64,000 nt of DNA from an uncultured Myxococcales bacterium (GCA_937872925.1 CALMUT010000081.1:42258-106257), one strand, 5' to 3'; shown: positions 1 to 9,985, counted from the first letter of the stretch. Made by a program: numbers and translations. The notes: generated by a model from the sequence alone, not told the origin.

Positions 1-2249
1 CCGGTTGCTGTGACGTTCACCGCCTCCGGTGCAGTTCCGTCAGTCCCGATGCGCTGGAAGCTCGTTCCGGTGTAACCCAGAGTGACTATCGCGTAGCCAC
101 CGTACACGGGAGACCAGGTGATTCGCGGGGCGGAAATGGGCGCCTTCGTGCCCGGAGTCGCGGCCGTAATGTCGACCATTCCCGCCTTTGGCGTACCGTC
201 AGCCGTGAGTCGCCGGAACATGATGCTGCTGTAGCCGTTTGCCCACGCCACACCGAATTCAGTGCCGGTCCAAGCGATATCTGGCGTCAGGGAGCCGGCC
301 GTCTGACCGCTTGCGATCTGCACGTCCGGAGATTTTGCGCGAGTGCCATCTGCGTTGAGCAATGCAAAGTACAGCTCGCCCGTCGTTCCGATTTCTTCAT
401 ACACCACACCCGCATGGGTGCCGTTCCAGGCAGCGGCGGCGCCCAGCGTCTTGGTCGCCGTGGTCGTCAGTCGCAACGCGCTGCCAACGATGGGATTCGG
501 GCACATGCATTTGCCAGCAGAACAGATTTGGTTTCCCGAGCACGCTTTGGTGCATGAGCCACAATGCGTCGCGTCGGTCTGCAGATCGTGACACGTCGTC
601 CCGCACAGAGTCTGATTGGCCTGGTTGCACCGGCAACTTGCATAGGAGCAGTAGGTGTTCGCAGGACACGCCTTGTCGCACGCACCGCAGTGGGTCGCAT
701 TCGAGTACACATCCGTGCAAGCGCTCGTGCTGGCGCACCACTGTTCGTTGTAGTTCGGGCAGCGACAGGTCCCGGCCGAGCAGATTTGCCCTGTTTCACA
801 AGTTTTTCCGCATGTACCGCAATTTGCAGGATCGCTCGAGGTGGTCACGCAAGTTGAGGTAGCGGCACACCAAGTCTTGCCAGTGCCACACGTGCACGCT
901 CCATTCGAACAGCTTTGGGCGGCAGGGCAGACGTTGCCGCAGGCTCCGCAGTTCTGCGTGTCTGTCTTCGTGTCCGTGCAGCCGGCGGCGCACAACGTTT
1001 GCCCGGAAACGTAACACTTGCATGTGCCGGAGCTGCAGACTTGGCCGCTAGGGCAGCCGGCATTGCAAGCGCCGCAGTGTGAGGAGTTCGTCTGCGTATT
1101 GACGCAAACACCGTCGCACAAGCTGGGCACCGACGTCGGGCAAGCGCAGGTTCCGGAGACGCAGTTCTGTCCGGCGGAGCACACATTGCCGCAGGTTCCA
1201 CAGTTCTGCTTGTCCACGGTCGTGTTCGTGCACACACCGTTGCAGAGCGACCCGCCAAGGCATGTGCACGTGCCCGCCAGGCATTGCTGTGTCGAGACAC
1301 AGCTCGTGCCGCAAGAGCCGCAGTTCTGCTCGTCTCCTTGCAGGTCGACGCAGGTGTTGGCGCAGGTGTCTTTCTGCCCGGCAGGACAGCTGCAAGTGCC
1401 GTTGAAGCAGGACGCACCGGAGGGACACACATTGCCGCAGGTGCCGCAATTGCTCGCATCGGCGTCCAGGTCCACGCAACCAACTCCCGGGCAGTGTTCC
1501 TGAACCGTGGGACTGGGGCACTGGCAAGTCGACGCCATACAGCTCTGGCCGACGGGGCATGCGTTTCCACACGCGCCGCAGTTCTCGTCGTTGGTAGAGA
1601 GATCGACGCACCCGGCGCCGCTGCAGTAGTCCGGGGTCAGGCTGTCGGTGCAGCTGCAGACGCCGTTGACGCAGGCCTGGCCCGACTGGCAGCTGGTACC
1701 ACATGCGCCGCAGTTCTGTGGATCCGAGTCGAAGCTCGCGCACTTGCCGTCGCACTCGAAAGGCGTCTGCTGCGGGCACGTGCAAGCAGCTAGGACGCAG
1801 ACCTGATCAGCACGGCAAGCCACGTTGCAGCCACCGCAATGCTTCGGGTCGTCTTGGGGCACAGCCGCGCCATCGCAGACCATGCAATCGTCGACACGAC
1901 CGTTACACTCGTTGTCCTTGCCGTCACCGCAGATCTCGACGGCGGCGTCTGGCACACACGCACAGATCTGCGATTCGAAATTTTCCGCGTCCACGCACCC
2001 CCAGTTGGGAGAAATTGGACAGTCGCCCGAGGTCGCGCAAGTGCGCGTGCAAATGCCGCTTGTTGGGTCGCGACGCACGCACAGCCCAGAGGCGCAGTCC
2101 TCCGTGCGTTGACACGGAGCGCCGAACTCCGCGCCTGTCGTCGGAATGGCCGAGTCGTCTGCGCTGCAGCCGACGGTCAAGAATACGAGAAGCGTGATAA
2201 GCCAGCTGAAGGCGCCGGTGACGGCGCGCGGACGTTCAATACACGACAT
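1..2249 (-). CDS. Cys-rich repeat lipoprotein, C-terminus cut by window edge
   Basis: The start is the ATG at 2249, and the frame stays open to base 1, so the C-terminus lies outside the window. The first 30 residues form a lipoprotein signal (hydrophobic stretch, then LTVGC). Residues about 90-105 hold a MopE-like DG.DN.C.G motif. From about residue 110 to 580 there are about eleven tandem units built on NCG.CG..C..GQ.C..G.C.C, each around 40 residues, probably disulphide-bonded or metal-binding. The last 165 visible residues turn into beta-propeller-like repeats (W.GT..GV.Y..., LF..L..DGT). The protein is predicted to be exported and lipid-anchored; its function is unknown. The start overlaps the end of the upstream lipoprotein gene by 14 bp, which suggests translational coupling. 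The repeat reading is certain; the role is not. Confidence 0.85.
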   Translation of the reverse strand, partial: MSCIERPRAVTGAFSWLITLLVFLTVGCSADDSAIPTTGAEFGAPCQRTEDCASGLCVRRDPTSGICTRTCATSGDCPISPNWGCVDAENFESQICACVPDAAVEICGDGKDNECNGRVDDCMVCDGAAVPQDDPKHCGGCNVACRADQVCVLAACTCPQQTPFECDGKCASFDSDPQNCGACGTSCQSGQACVNGVCSCTDSLTPDYCSGAGCVDLSTNDENCGACGNACPVGQSCMASTCQCPSPTVQEHCPGVGCVDLDADASNCGTCGNVCPSGASCFNGTCSCPAGQKDTCANTCVDLQGDEQNCGSCGTSCVSTQQCLAGTCTCLGGSLCNGVCTNTTVDKQNCGTCGNVCSAGQNCVSGTCACPTSVPSLCDGVCVNTQTNSSHCGACNAGCPSGQVCSSGTCKCYVSGQTLCAAGCTDTKTDTQNCGACGNVCPAAQSCSNGACTCGTGKTWCAATSTCVTTSSDPANCGTCGKTCETGQICSAGTCRCPNYNEQWCASTSACTDVYSNATHCGACDKACPANTYCSYASCRCNQANQTLCGTTCHDLQTDATHCGSCTKACSGNQICSAGKCMCPNPIVGSALRLTTTATKTLGAAAAWNGTHAGVVYEEIGTTGELYFALLNADGTRAKSPDVQIASGQTAGSLTPDIAWTGTEFGVAWANGYSSIMFRRLTADGTPKAGMVDITAATPGTKAPISAPRITWSPVYGGYAIVTLGYTGTSFQRIGTDGTAPEAVNVTAT

Positions 2250-2880
2250 GACACCCCGGTTGGTCAGTGCAATCGGAAACCGTGCGCGTGGAGCAAGCAG
2301 CTGCGACGCCCTCGCAGTTATCGTCCCAGTAGCAGCCCTCCTGGTAAATGCAGCTGGACGAGCCGTTGAACAGGCTGCAACCCCACGAGCTGCCGCTACA
2401 CTTCTTGCTCGAAGTGCTCCAGTAGCAACCCTGCTGGGCGTTGCAGGAATAGGACGAAAACTGCGCGTAGCAAGAACTCGAGACCCCTGTGCAGTCCCCC
2501 GATTTCTTGCAACCGGTCGCAAGAGTGCATTGCGTCAGGGTGAGTAGCGAACAAGGCGTCGCGGTCCCGCCGCAGTACGGGTTGGAGCCACCGCCGCTCC
2601 CGGCCGTGCCGCCTGAGCCTGAACTGCCGCTGACTCCGCCAAAGTTCCCGAATCCGCCCGTGGCCCCGACGCCGCCCCCACCAGCGCTTCCGCTCTGACC
2701 GCCCGCAGTGGACCCTCCAATCGCGCTAGCATCAAACTCGAGCATCGCGTCCGGTGGACCCGCGGGCCCGGCGCCACCGGATGGTTCGTCCCCGCAACCG
2801 GTTTGCCCCAGCAACAGTAGTGTCCCGAACGCGGCGATGCACGCGGCGGCCGAGTCGTAATAAGCAGTTTCACGCCCCAT
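2236..2880 (-). CDS. Small Cys-rich lipoprotein with Gly-rich linker
   Basis: A 214-aa protein. The N-terminus is hydrophobic and ends in the lipobox-like QTGC near residue 33. A Gly/Ser-rich linker follows (residues about 36-98), then a C-terminal part with about 16 cysteines in short repeats of the type C....GC.W....C.G....C. This layout is common for exported lipoproteins of Polyangiales, and no enzymatic motif is visible. It lies upstream of, and overlaps by 14 bp, the large Cys-rich lipoprotein gene, so the pair probably forms an operon. The C-terminal repeat resembles the gene fragment at 23525-23629, so the family has more than one member here. Function unknown. Confidence 0.8.
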   Translation of the reverse strand: MGRETAYYDSAAACIAAFGTLLLLGQTGCGDEPSGGAGPAGPPDAMLEFDASAIGGSTAGGQSGSAGGGGVGATGGFGNFGGVSGSSGSGGTAGSGGGSNPYCGGTATPCSLLTLTQCTLATGCKKSGDCTGVSSSCYAQFSSYSCNAQQGCYWSTSSKKCSGSSWGCSLFNGSSSCIYQEGCYWDDNCEGVAAACSTRTVSDCTDQPGCHVVY

Positions 2881-3371
2881 GAACTCTAGAATATCGAAAC
2901 GCTGGCGGCGCGTGACGAGGTTTCGGAGGCCTCAGCGCAAATAGGTGCGACGGTGTACGCGAGCTGCAACCCCACCAGTCACCTGGAAGGCTTGCGTCAA
3001 CGCAGTTGAGCAAGATGTGCACAACTGCCAGTCGCCAGTTGAGCAGAATCTGCACAACTTGCCGCAAACCGCGACCGGCTCGGGCCGAAAGAGCGGCACC
3101 GGATGGGTGAATAGGGTCGTGGAGGGCGTGGCGACGCGCTTCCATGACGCACGCGCCTGTCTGGATCGCGACGACGGCCGCCGCGCCGAGGTCGGAAAGC
3201 GGCCGCCGCGCTGGGCCCTGCGTTCAGGGACAGGACCGGCGCGGGCTCAGGCCGCCGAAACCCACAGGCGATTGCAGTGAGGCTGTCCGACTCAGTGAGC
3301 GCCACGCCAAACCAATCCGCGGATTTCGTCGCTTTGGCAGACAAAATGACCTCCCGCGCCCCAGGCCGCCC
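2881..3371. other. Intergenic region without a convincing gene
   Basis: About 490 bp between the divergent lipoprotein gene and the groESL promoter. Short open frames exist on both strands but have no start signal, domain or codon pattern that would support them. Two short copies of a GTTGAGCA(A/G)(A/G)A.TG.(A)CAACT-like word lie at about 3003-3062, separated by about 35 bp, but I see no function. Confidence 0.5.
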
Positions 3372-3399
3372 TTGACTCCATCCCAGCCCTGACTACATT
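3372..3399 (+). promoter_or_regulatory. Sigma70-type promoter of groESL
   Basis: TTGACT (3372-3377) and TACATT (3394-3399) are 16 bp apart and match the -35/-10 consensus of housekeeping promoters. The expected transcription start, about 3405-3407, falls just before the CIRCE operator, the usual arrangement for HrcA-controlled chaperone operons. Confidence 0.7.
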
Positions 3400-3414
3400 C
3401 GCCCCACTCGTCTG

Positions 3415-3441
3415 CTAGCACTCGCTGCATGTGAGTGCTAA
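3415..3441 (+). promoter_or_regulatory. CIRCE operator (HrcA-binding inverted repeat)
   Basis: Inverted repeat CTAGCACTC - 9 bp - GAGTGCTAA. It differs from the canonical CIRCE element (TTAGCACTC-N9-GAGTGCTAA) at one position. Its place directly downstream of the promoter and upstream of groES implies repression by HrcA, relieved on heat shock. hrcA itself is not in this window. Confidence 0.93.
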
Positions 3442-3566
3442 CGACAGAAACGCTTTAGTTTCAATGGGTTACAGGTCTCGGAGACCATACTGCCTGTCGA
3501 AATGAGCACCGCGGGCTTCGGTAGGGGGCCGCGAAACCAACCAAAACGCAAAGAGGGATATCTCAC

Positions 3567-3857
3567 ATGAAGATCCGACCGTTGCAGGACCGCGTGATTG
3601 TGAAGCGCGTCGCTGAAGAAGAGAAGACCAAGGGTGGAATCATCATCCCGGACTCGGCCAAAGAGAAGCCGATCGAGGGTGAAATCATCGCCGTGGGCAA
3701 TGGCAAGGTGCAGGACGACGGCAACGTGCGTCCCCTGGACGTCAAAGCTGGCGACCGCATCCTGTTCGGCAAGTACGCCGGCACCGAGGTCAAAATCGAG
3801 GGCGAAGAGCACCTCATCCTGCGCGAGGACGACATCCTCGGCGTCCTGATCAAGTGA
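3567..3857 (+). CDS. groES: Co-chaperonin GroES (Hsp10)
   Basis: A 96-aa protein of the usual GroES length. It starts with the typical KIRPLQDRV and contains the mobile-loop region ([12 protein letters not shown], residues about 19-30) that docks on GroEL, the roof-hairpin region and the C-terminal DDILGVL. It forms the heptameric lid of the chaperonin in the cytoplasm. It is the first gene of a two-gene operon behind the CIRCE element, with groEL 21 bp downstream. A ribosome-binding site (AGAGGGA) precedes the ATG. Nothing unusual is visible in the protein. Confidence 0.98.
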   Translation: MKIRPLQDRVIVKRVAEEEKTKGGIIIPDSAKEKPIEGEIIAVGNGKVQDDGNVRPLDVKAGDRILFGKYAGTEVKIEGEEHLILREDDILGVLIK

Positions 3858-3863
3858 GCCTGA

Positions 3864-5570
<1,707 letters not shown>

Positions 5571-5605
5571 GCCGCGCAAGTTTTTGCCACGGCGCTTTTC
5601 TCTAC

Positions 5606-5982
5606 TTCCCCTTCCCCTTCACCATCTTTCCTTCCCCTTCCCCCTAAACCTGCACTTGCACCAAAACTTGCACGTCGGCTTGCACTTGCACTTGCACTTG
5701 CACTTGCACTTGCACGTCGGCTTGCACTTGCACTTGCACGTCGGCTTGGACTTAGACGTCGACGTTTTCTGCTTCTGTTCTTTGGGTGAAGTGCAGGTCT
5801 AGGTTTTAGGTGGTGCAGGAGCAGGTTTAGGTGCAAGTGCAGGTTTAGGTGCAAGTGCAGGAGCAGGTTTAGGTGCAAGTGCAGGTTGAAGTGCAGGTGC
5901 AGGTTGAAGTGCAAGTGCAGGTTGAAGTGCAGGTGCAGGGCTAGGTTTAGGTGCAGGTTTAAGGGGAAGGGGTTTTGTGTGG
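5606..5982. repeat. Hexamer-repeat array with inverted arms (module A)
   Basis: A C/T-rich segment (CCCCTTCCCC words, 5606-5646) leads into many TTGCAC hexamers broken by GTCGGC (5651-5750). After a spacer of about 55 bp come the complementary GTGCAA/GTGCAGG words (5806-5965) and an AAGGGGAAGGGG end. The whole forms a long imperfect inverted repeat. The same architecture recurs at 13588-13832, again upstream of a four-helix-bundle gene. A TGACGTCA palindrome lies just after it (5990-5997). A transcript across this region could form a long hairpin. No protein-coding reading is convincing. Confidence 0.8.
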
Positions 5983-6100
5983 CGGCTAATGACGTCATCG
6001 TGGACGTCGCTCCGCATCCCCGCGCCAGCTTGCGCTGTCACTGGGGGATGCATGGCACTGGGCGGCTTCTTAAGAACCAACGCGCCACGTCAGATTTCTC

Positions 6101-6126
6101 GACCTCCTTCTGGGGTGAAGGAGGTC
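6101..6126 (+). promoter_or_regulatory. Hairpin that masks the Shine-Dalgarno site (module A)
   Basis: GACCTCCTTC (6101-6110) and GAAGGAGGTC (6117-6126) are a perfect 10-bp inverted repeat with a 6-nt loop. The downstream arm contains AAGGAGGT, a full anti-16S match, 10 nt before the ATG at 6137, so folding would hide the ribosome-binding site. Identical arms occur at 13961-13986 and 17182-17207. Confidence 0.75.
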
Positions 6127-6136
6127 TCGAAAGACA

Positions 6137-6519
6137 ATGACTGCATCCACATCAACTTCTCTACTTCCGCATCATCGGCTACAGGCCTATGGCGTCGCGC
6201 TGGAACTGCTTCGCGCGGTGCGCGATGCGCGGATTACGGATCGGGATTCGCGGGATCAGGCGTTGCGGGCGGCGAAGAGCGCGTGTCGCAATGTCGCTGA
6301 AGCGGCGGGGCGCGTTTCGGGCGTCGACCCCGCAAGGGGGTTCCCTTCGGTCTCAAAGCGCGCGTGTTTGGCATCGCTCGTGGCGAAGCGGTCGAGGCGG
6401 TTTGCGCTGTTGAAATCGCGGTGGAAGCCGGCGCGGGATCGCGGGACGCGCTGGCGCGCGTGCTGAAGCATGGGAACACGCTGTATGCGATGTTGACGGC
6501 GCTTTCTCGGGCGGGGTGA
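6137..6519 (+). pseudogene. Four-helix-bundle protein (S23/Avd-like), frameshifted, copy A
   Basis: The N-terminal half (Thr/Ser-rich start, HHRLQAYGVALELLRAV, ALRAAKSACRN.AEAAGRVSG) matches the family of 23S-rRNA-intervening-sequence proteins, also called four-helix-bundle proteins and related to Avd of diversity-generating retroelements. At 6329-6354 there is a 26-bp insertion relative to copy C; since 26 is not a multiple of 3, the C-terminal half (ARVFGIA.GEAVEAVCAVEIA ... YAMLTALSRAG) is in another frame and ends at 6519. Read in the first frame alone, the product is about 109 aa and loses helices 3 and 4. The family binds nucleic acid in known cases; here the copy is probably inactive. 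A masked ribosome-binding site precedes the ATG. Confidence 0.75.
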
Positions 6520-6699
6520 AGGGCTCGCCGCCCGGAAATTGACCCCGATCTCGGGTGCGAAAAGAGCCCGTCTCCTGAACGGACGCGCTCCTCGCGAGCC
6601 AGAAATCGGGACCTAAACTCACTTCGGACCCTGCCGATCACCGCCGATCTTCCATTCGATCGGGTATAAAATGAGCCACAATGGTGCGATCGTCTGATC
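6520..6699. other. Intergenic, no gene recognised
   Basis: A 180-bp spacer between the four-helix pseudogene and the next gene. It is lower in GC near 6640-6690 and may hold the promoter for the 6700-8299 cluster, but no consensus is clear. Nothing else is seen. Confidence 0.4.
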
Positions 6700-7323
6700 G
6701 TGACTGATCGGATGCTTGCGTATTCGTCCGTTCCGTGTCATTTGCTCAGTGTGGCCACTCGACCCGAGAAAAAAGCAATCGCCGCCATTGGCTCGTCGTC
6801 CGCGAAGCCGGGGCCTTCTGAGGTACTCCACTTCCTGGAGTCGAAAGCGCGGCGCAAGCAGATTCCTAACGACGCGGCACGGCAGCGCTCAATGGCGCTG
6901 CGTCAGTTGGTGTCCGTGCTTACTGAAGACGAGCCGCGCGAACTCCACTGGGTTTTGGACAATCTGGAGGATATCGCCCGGCGATGGGCGACACAGAACG
7001 CCGAGGCCAAAGGGCAGACCTCGCGCACGTACCTGAGTCGAGCTCGGTCGTGCATCTCTGACTATCTTGCTTGGCGGCAGGATCCGAGCGGATGGACGTT
7101 TCGTCAGCGCAAGTCACCTCAACGGAAAGTGCGCGCGTCCGTCAAAAAGGCTGAAACACGCCATTTGCCACTCGGTGACGGGGCTGACTTCGAGTTTATG
7201 CTTCCAGCACGCGCCCTCACGATGGCCGACGTGGCGCGCATCACGCACCACCTGGCGTCGTTCGCGCAGGACTTTGATCCCAACTATGGCGAGCACGGTA
7301 TCGACTTGGTCGATCAAAAATGA
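6700..7323 (+). CDS. Protein with integrase core-binding-like (SAM-like) domain, no catalytic domain
   Basis: Up to 207 aa. Residues about 50-130 read like the N-terminal SAM-like core-binding domain of tyrosine recombinases, with a helical region and the pattern SRTYLSRARSCISDYLAW. A basic linker follows, then a second conserved-looking block (LPLGDG..F.F.LP...TMADV.RI..HL...A.DFDP). No R-H-R-Y catalytic domain follows, so on its own it would bind DNA at most. The start is uncertain: no good ribosome-binding site precedes the ATG at 6700, and ATG 6712 or GTG 6751 are alternatives. It heads a co-directional cluster with an HNH nuclease and lies inside the groEL-flanked island. The domain call is inference from pattern only. 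Confidence 0.55.
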   Translation: MTDRMLAYSSVPCHLLSVATRPEKKAIAAIGSSSAKPGPSEVLHFLESKARRKQIPNDAARQRSMALRQLVSVLTEDEPRELHWVLDNLEDIARRWATQNAEAKGQTSRTYLSRARSCISDYLAWRQDPSGWTFRQRKSPQRKVRASVKKAETRHLPLGDGADFEFMLPARALTMADVARITHHLASFAQDFDPNYGEHGIDLVDQK

Positions 7324-7384
7324 GACCCACCAGCGAATGGTTGCCGCGAGAAACCACGCGATCTGCGAACTAGGAGAGAGTCAT

Positions 7385-7823
7385 ATGAACAGTCGAAGAT
7401 TTGGATCCATTGCCAGGGTTGCCGCACGAACAAGCCATCGGTGTCACCTCTGCCATTCTCCCGTGGACATTGCACTGTACGGCCGGACCGGGAGCTTTGG
7501 CGGTGAAGAGGCAACTGTGGATCACCTTGAACCGCAGTCATTCGGTGGCAACGATGAATTGCCCAATTTGCTGATTGCTCATGGGCGATGCAACTCGACG
7601 AGGGGCACGCGTCCGGTCGAAGAGGTGAGGTCGGAACTTGCGGGCACGACGTCGAGGCCGTGGAGTGGCGGAGAGCACGTGGGCGCGGCAATTTTTGTCG
7701 GGGGGGCCGCTGTCGGTGCCGGGCCACCTGTTCCGCGATCCCGAAACGGAGGCGTTCAACTGGGGTGCTGCTGGGCTCACCGGCGGAGCGGCGGCACTCA
7801 TCGTTCTGGGACTTGCCTTGTAG
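7385..7823 (+). CDS. HNH endonuclease, probable frameshift near 7650-7705
   Basis: ATG 7385 has a good AGGAG site 8 bp upstream. The first 90 residues carry a clear HNH/beta-beta-alpha-metal motif: CHLC (two metal-binding Cys), DHL.PQS.GG (the catalytic-His region), NL..AHGRCN..RG. After about residue 88 the best coding pattern moves to another frame, which gives WARQFLSGGPL...GHLFRDPETEAFNWG and a hydrophobic C-terminal segment ending at TAG 7823. The original frame stays open without sense into the next gene. The switch lies near a run of seven G (about 7700-7706). Either the gene is broken, a base was mis-sequenced, or there is real frameshifting. Likely a nicking or cleaving nuclease in a defence or mobile context. 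Confidence 0.7.
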
Positions 7824-7873
7824 CGGCGGAATCCGCTCGCAAAACGCGGGCAGCCACCAAAGAAGGGAACACA

Positions 7874-8080
7874 ATGGGTAGAAAAGGGATCACCGTGACA
7901 CAAGAATCACCATCTGGTCGCAACCAACGATTCCAGGTGGGATCGCGCGGCGTCTCGCGCAGCGCGCTCGTAAAGGAAATCGGTGCCGGCCAACACCCGG
8001 GGTACCACGTGCGCAAGATCAATGGCGTCGACACGCCGGTGTCCAACCCGGACGGGTCGACGCGGAATAACCTCGGTTGA
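7874..8080 (+). CDS. Small DUF3892-like protein
   Basis: A 68-aa protein starting at an ATG with an AGAAGGGA ribosome-binding site. It reads G..ITVTQES.SGRNQRF ... SRSALVKEIGAG..PGYHVRKINGVDTPVSNPDGSTRNNLG. The HVR.INGV.TPVSNPD...NNL ending resembles small DUF3892-type proteins of unknown function found in accessory regions. It is 50 bp after the HNH gene and 15 bp before the next small gene, all on one strand, so they probably share a transcript. No catalytic motif is visible. The family name is tentative. Confidence 0.65.
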   Translation: MGRKGITVTQESPSGRNQRFQVGSRGVSRSALVKEIGAGQHPGYHVRKINGVDTPVSNPDGSTRNNLG

Positions 8081-8095
8081 AAGGAACGGCTCTCT

Positions 8096-8299
8096 ATGGC
8101 GATCTACTATGTGAACAACAACGCACAGCCCACCGGTGAGCACGAGGTGCATTGCACCGGCTGCAGGCATATGCCCGCATCCAACCGGACCAACCTGGGC
8201 GATCATCAAACCTGTCAATCTGCCGTTTCCGCTGCCAAGAAGCACTTTGCAAACGTGGACGGGTGCTACCACTGCGCTGGGCCCTGCCACACGCGCTGA
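8096..8299 (+). CDS. Small Cys/His-rich protein, putative zinc binder
   Basis: A 67-aa protein with AAAGGAA before the ATG. It starts MAIYYVNNNAQ and has the pattern HEVHC.GC ... LG.H.TC..AV..AKK ... GCYHC..PCHTR. The paired Cys and His residues suggest a small zinc-binding fold. Similar short proteins with HEVH...C...LG...C..A...A......C..C...CH are widespread but uncharacterised. It follows the DUF3892-like gene by 15 bp and closes the first gene cluster of the island. Function unknown. Confidence 0.65.
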   Translation: MAIYYVNNNAQPTGEHEVHCTGCRHMPASNRTNLGDHQTCQSAVSAAKKHFANVDGCYHCAGPCHTR

Positions 8300-8734
8300 A
8301 TGCGTTCTTGTGTTGTGGGCCAGTTCGCCGACTGCGATCATGGCATGATGTGATCATCCACGCGCGGTGTTTCTAGACATCTTGGGCCCGAAGCCGCGAG
8401 ATGTGAGGAGTCGCGCGCTCAGGCGCGTGCCCGTTGGGGAAGTGGCGACTCGCGATCGGTCGCGTCCCTGGCGCTTTGACTTGAACCGTGCGTTCAACCA
8501 CTCACAACGGCGTTCGGACCAGAAGCATGGTCCAGGCTCGGCCAACCTGCGCCGGTGTGCGCGAGCGCTCAGGTGGGGCGAACGTTGATACCACCGCGAG
8601 CCGACGTCGCCCGGGCCGACTGGTGCCCCCGCTATTCCGTCTCCCTGCCACGCCTCTCCAAAAAGGTGGCATTTCGGGCGAGAATCCCGTTGCGCTCTTG
8701 ACGGCGGGGCGCGAGAAGATCAAGACCGGCGCCA
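8300..8734. other. Intergenic region between the two island clusters
   Basis: 435 bp with no supported gene. It probably carries the promoter of the following three-gene operon, since those genes are co-directional and tightly packed, but I cannot point to a consensus promoter. Confidence 0.4.
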
Positions 8735-9502
8735 ATGGAGACGGCCGAGCCTTCCGCCAGGCTGCTCAACGTCCCCGCCGTGGGGCCGGCGAGATATCGT
8801 TCGAATCTCATTCGGCTTGCCGTGTGCGAACTTCGTTTTCCGACACTGTTTGAACTGGAGCGCGACCGGCCTCCCATCGACTTTGCTAGGACGATACGTC
8901 GGGACTACCCCACATATGAGTTACGCAAGGACCTGAGCATCAATCCCGAAGGCGTCGCCCAGGCAAAAGCTCATTCTTTCCGGTCTCGCAAGGGGCAGTG
9001 GACAGTCATGCTGCGCCCCGCGGCACTGACTTTGGAGACGCAGAAGTACGGCTCTTTTAAAGAATTCTCCGATAAGCTCGCTGCGATTGTGGAGGCCGGC
9101 AAGCGGGTAATAGACAGCAATTTCTTCACTCGCGTGGGATTGCGCTACATTAACGCCTTGCCATTCGCATTGCAGACCATCGCGGACTGGGTCAATCCAG
9201 AACTTGTGAAGCCACTGGCTGATGGCGTGTTTGGCGATGTGGAAGAACATGTCCTGCATGTGCGAGGGGCTACCGCACTTGGTGGCTACAGTTTTAGACA
9301 TGGGGTGAACAACACCAACCAGCGCGGTGATCAGGAGTACATTCTTGACTTCGACTTCTATGCGGAAGACGTTGACGTGGCCAATGTCATGTCAGTGGTA
9401 GAGAAGCTCCACGAACAAGAGTTCGCCATGTTTCGTTGGAGTCTGGGCGCCAAGGCGATTGACGCGCTCGGGCCGTCTACTTTGGGAAAGCTAGGAGGCT
9501 AG
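8735..9502 (+). CDS. TIGR04255-like family protein (putative defence operon, gene 1)
   Basis: A 255-aa protein. It has the features I associate with the sporadically distributed TIGR04255 family: an N-terminal strand giving A.CELRFP, a central R.GLRYIN segment (about residues 133-138), and a C-terminal YILDFDFYAEDVD...VM..VE.LHEQEF..FRWSLG block (about 205-240) like the typical helix near the end of that family. The biochemical role of the family is unknown; its patchy occurrence fits accessory or defence genes. The stop codon is directly followed by the GTG of the next gene, which overlaps the HNH gene in turn, so the three proteins are probably made together. Codon use is more AT-rich than in neighbours such as groEL, which suggests transfer. 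Confidence 0.7.
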   Translation: METAEPSARLLNVPAVGPARYRSNLIRLAVCELRFPTLFELERDRPPIDFARTIRRDYPTYELRKDLSINPEGVAQAKAHSFRSRKGQWTVMLRPAALTLETQKYGSFKEFSDKLAAIVEAGKRVIDSNFFTRVGLRYINALPFALQTIADWVNPELVKPLADGVFGDVEEHVLHVRGATALGGYSFRHGVNNTNQRGDQEYILDFDFYAEDVDVANVMSVVEKLHEQEFAMFRWSLGAKAIDALGPSTLGKLGG

Positions 9503-9985
9503 GTGTTGCAAATTGCTCCAGTGGACACCGCCGATTACCTGAATGCCGGGCTTGATGAGCGAAAGGGCCGCGAGGAGACGCGGCGGCCAGACTTTGCGGC
9601 TTACGAGCTTCAAGAGACAGTCTTTGTTGCATACGAGTCGAACTTGCCGCCGCTACAGTCCATGGGGCAACAAACTCAGACATCCGAGGACGTCGTCCGC
9701 CATCGTCCGTTCAGGATTGTCCCAGAAAAGCGCCGACGGTCCGTGGATGTCAACGAGATTGAAAAGGCACGGGCGGCGCGCTTGAGACTGCTGGCGCGGG
9801 AGCAAGAAGGCGCCGCGTCTCCAGAGGACAGTGCGCGATTCGAAATCCTGACACAACGCCTACGCCGACTGAGTCCTCGAGTCGGCGAACAGGACATTGA
9901 AGTGATTGCGAACATGCTGGACGATGCTGAAGCTATTTCCGAGACAGTCGAAGCGATTCGGAAAAAGTATGGTCTGGGGCGGTGA
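9503..9985 (+). CDS. Unknown 160-aa protein (putative defence operon, gene 2)
   Basis: Starts with GTG at 9503, immediately after the TAG of gene 1; a GGAGG site lies 5 bp upstream within the end of gene 1. The protein is charged and mostly helical. It has no membrane segment or signal. Residues about 80-120 are rich in Arg, Lys, Glu and Ala (IEKARAARLRLLAREQEG), consistent with a coiled coil, and the C-terminus (VIANMLDDAEAISETVEAIRKKYG) is helical. It may bridge or regulate the other two products. I do not recognise a family. Its end overlaps the HNH gene by 4 bp. Confidence 0.75.
   Translation: MLQIAPVDTADYLNAGLDERKGREETRRPDFAAYELQETVFVAYESNLPPLQSMGQQTQTSEDVVRHRPFRIVPEKRRRSVDVNEIEKARAARLRLLAREQEGAASPEDSARFEILTQRLRRLSPRVGEQDIEVIANMLDDAEAISETVEAIRKKYGLGR

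Noticed and set aside
5651..5970. Hexamer arrays as a CRISPR array
   Set aside because: The units are 6 bp with no unique spacers of even length and no cas genes.
7067..8080. 337-codon open frame covering the HNH and DUF3892-like genes
   Set aside because: It starts inside the 6700-7323 gene and joins two proteins by reading through a region with poor coding pattern; separate starts with ribosome-binding sites exist.
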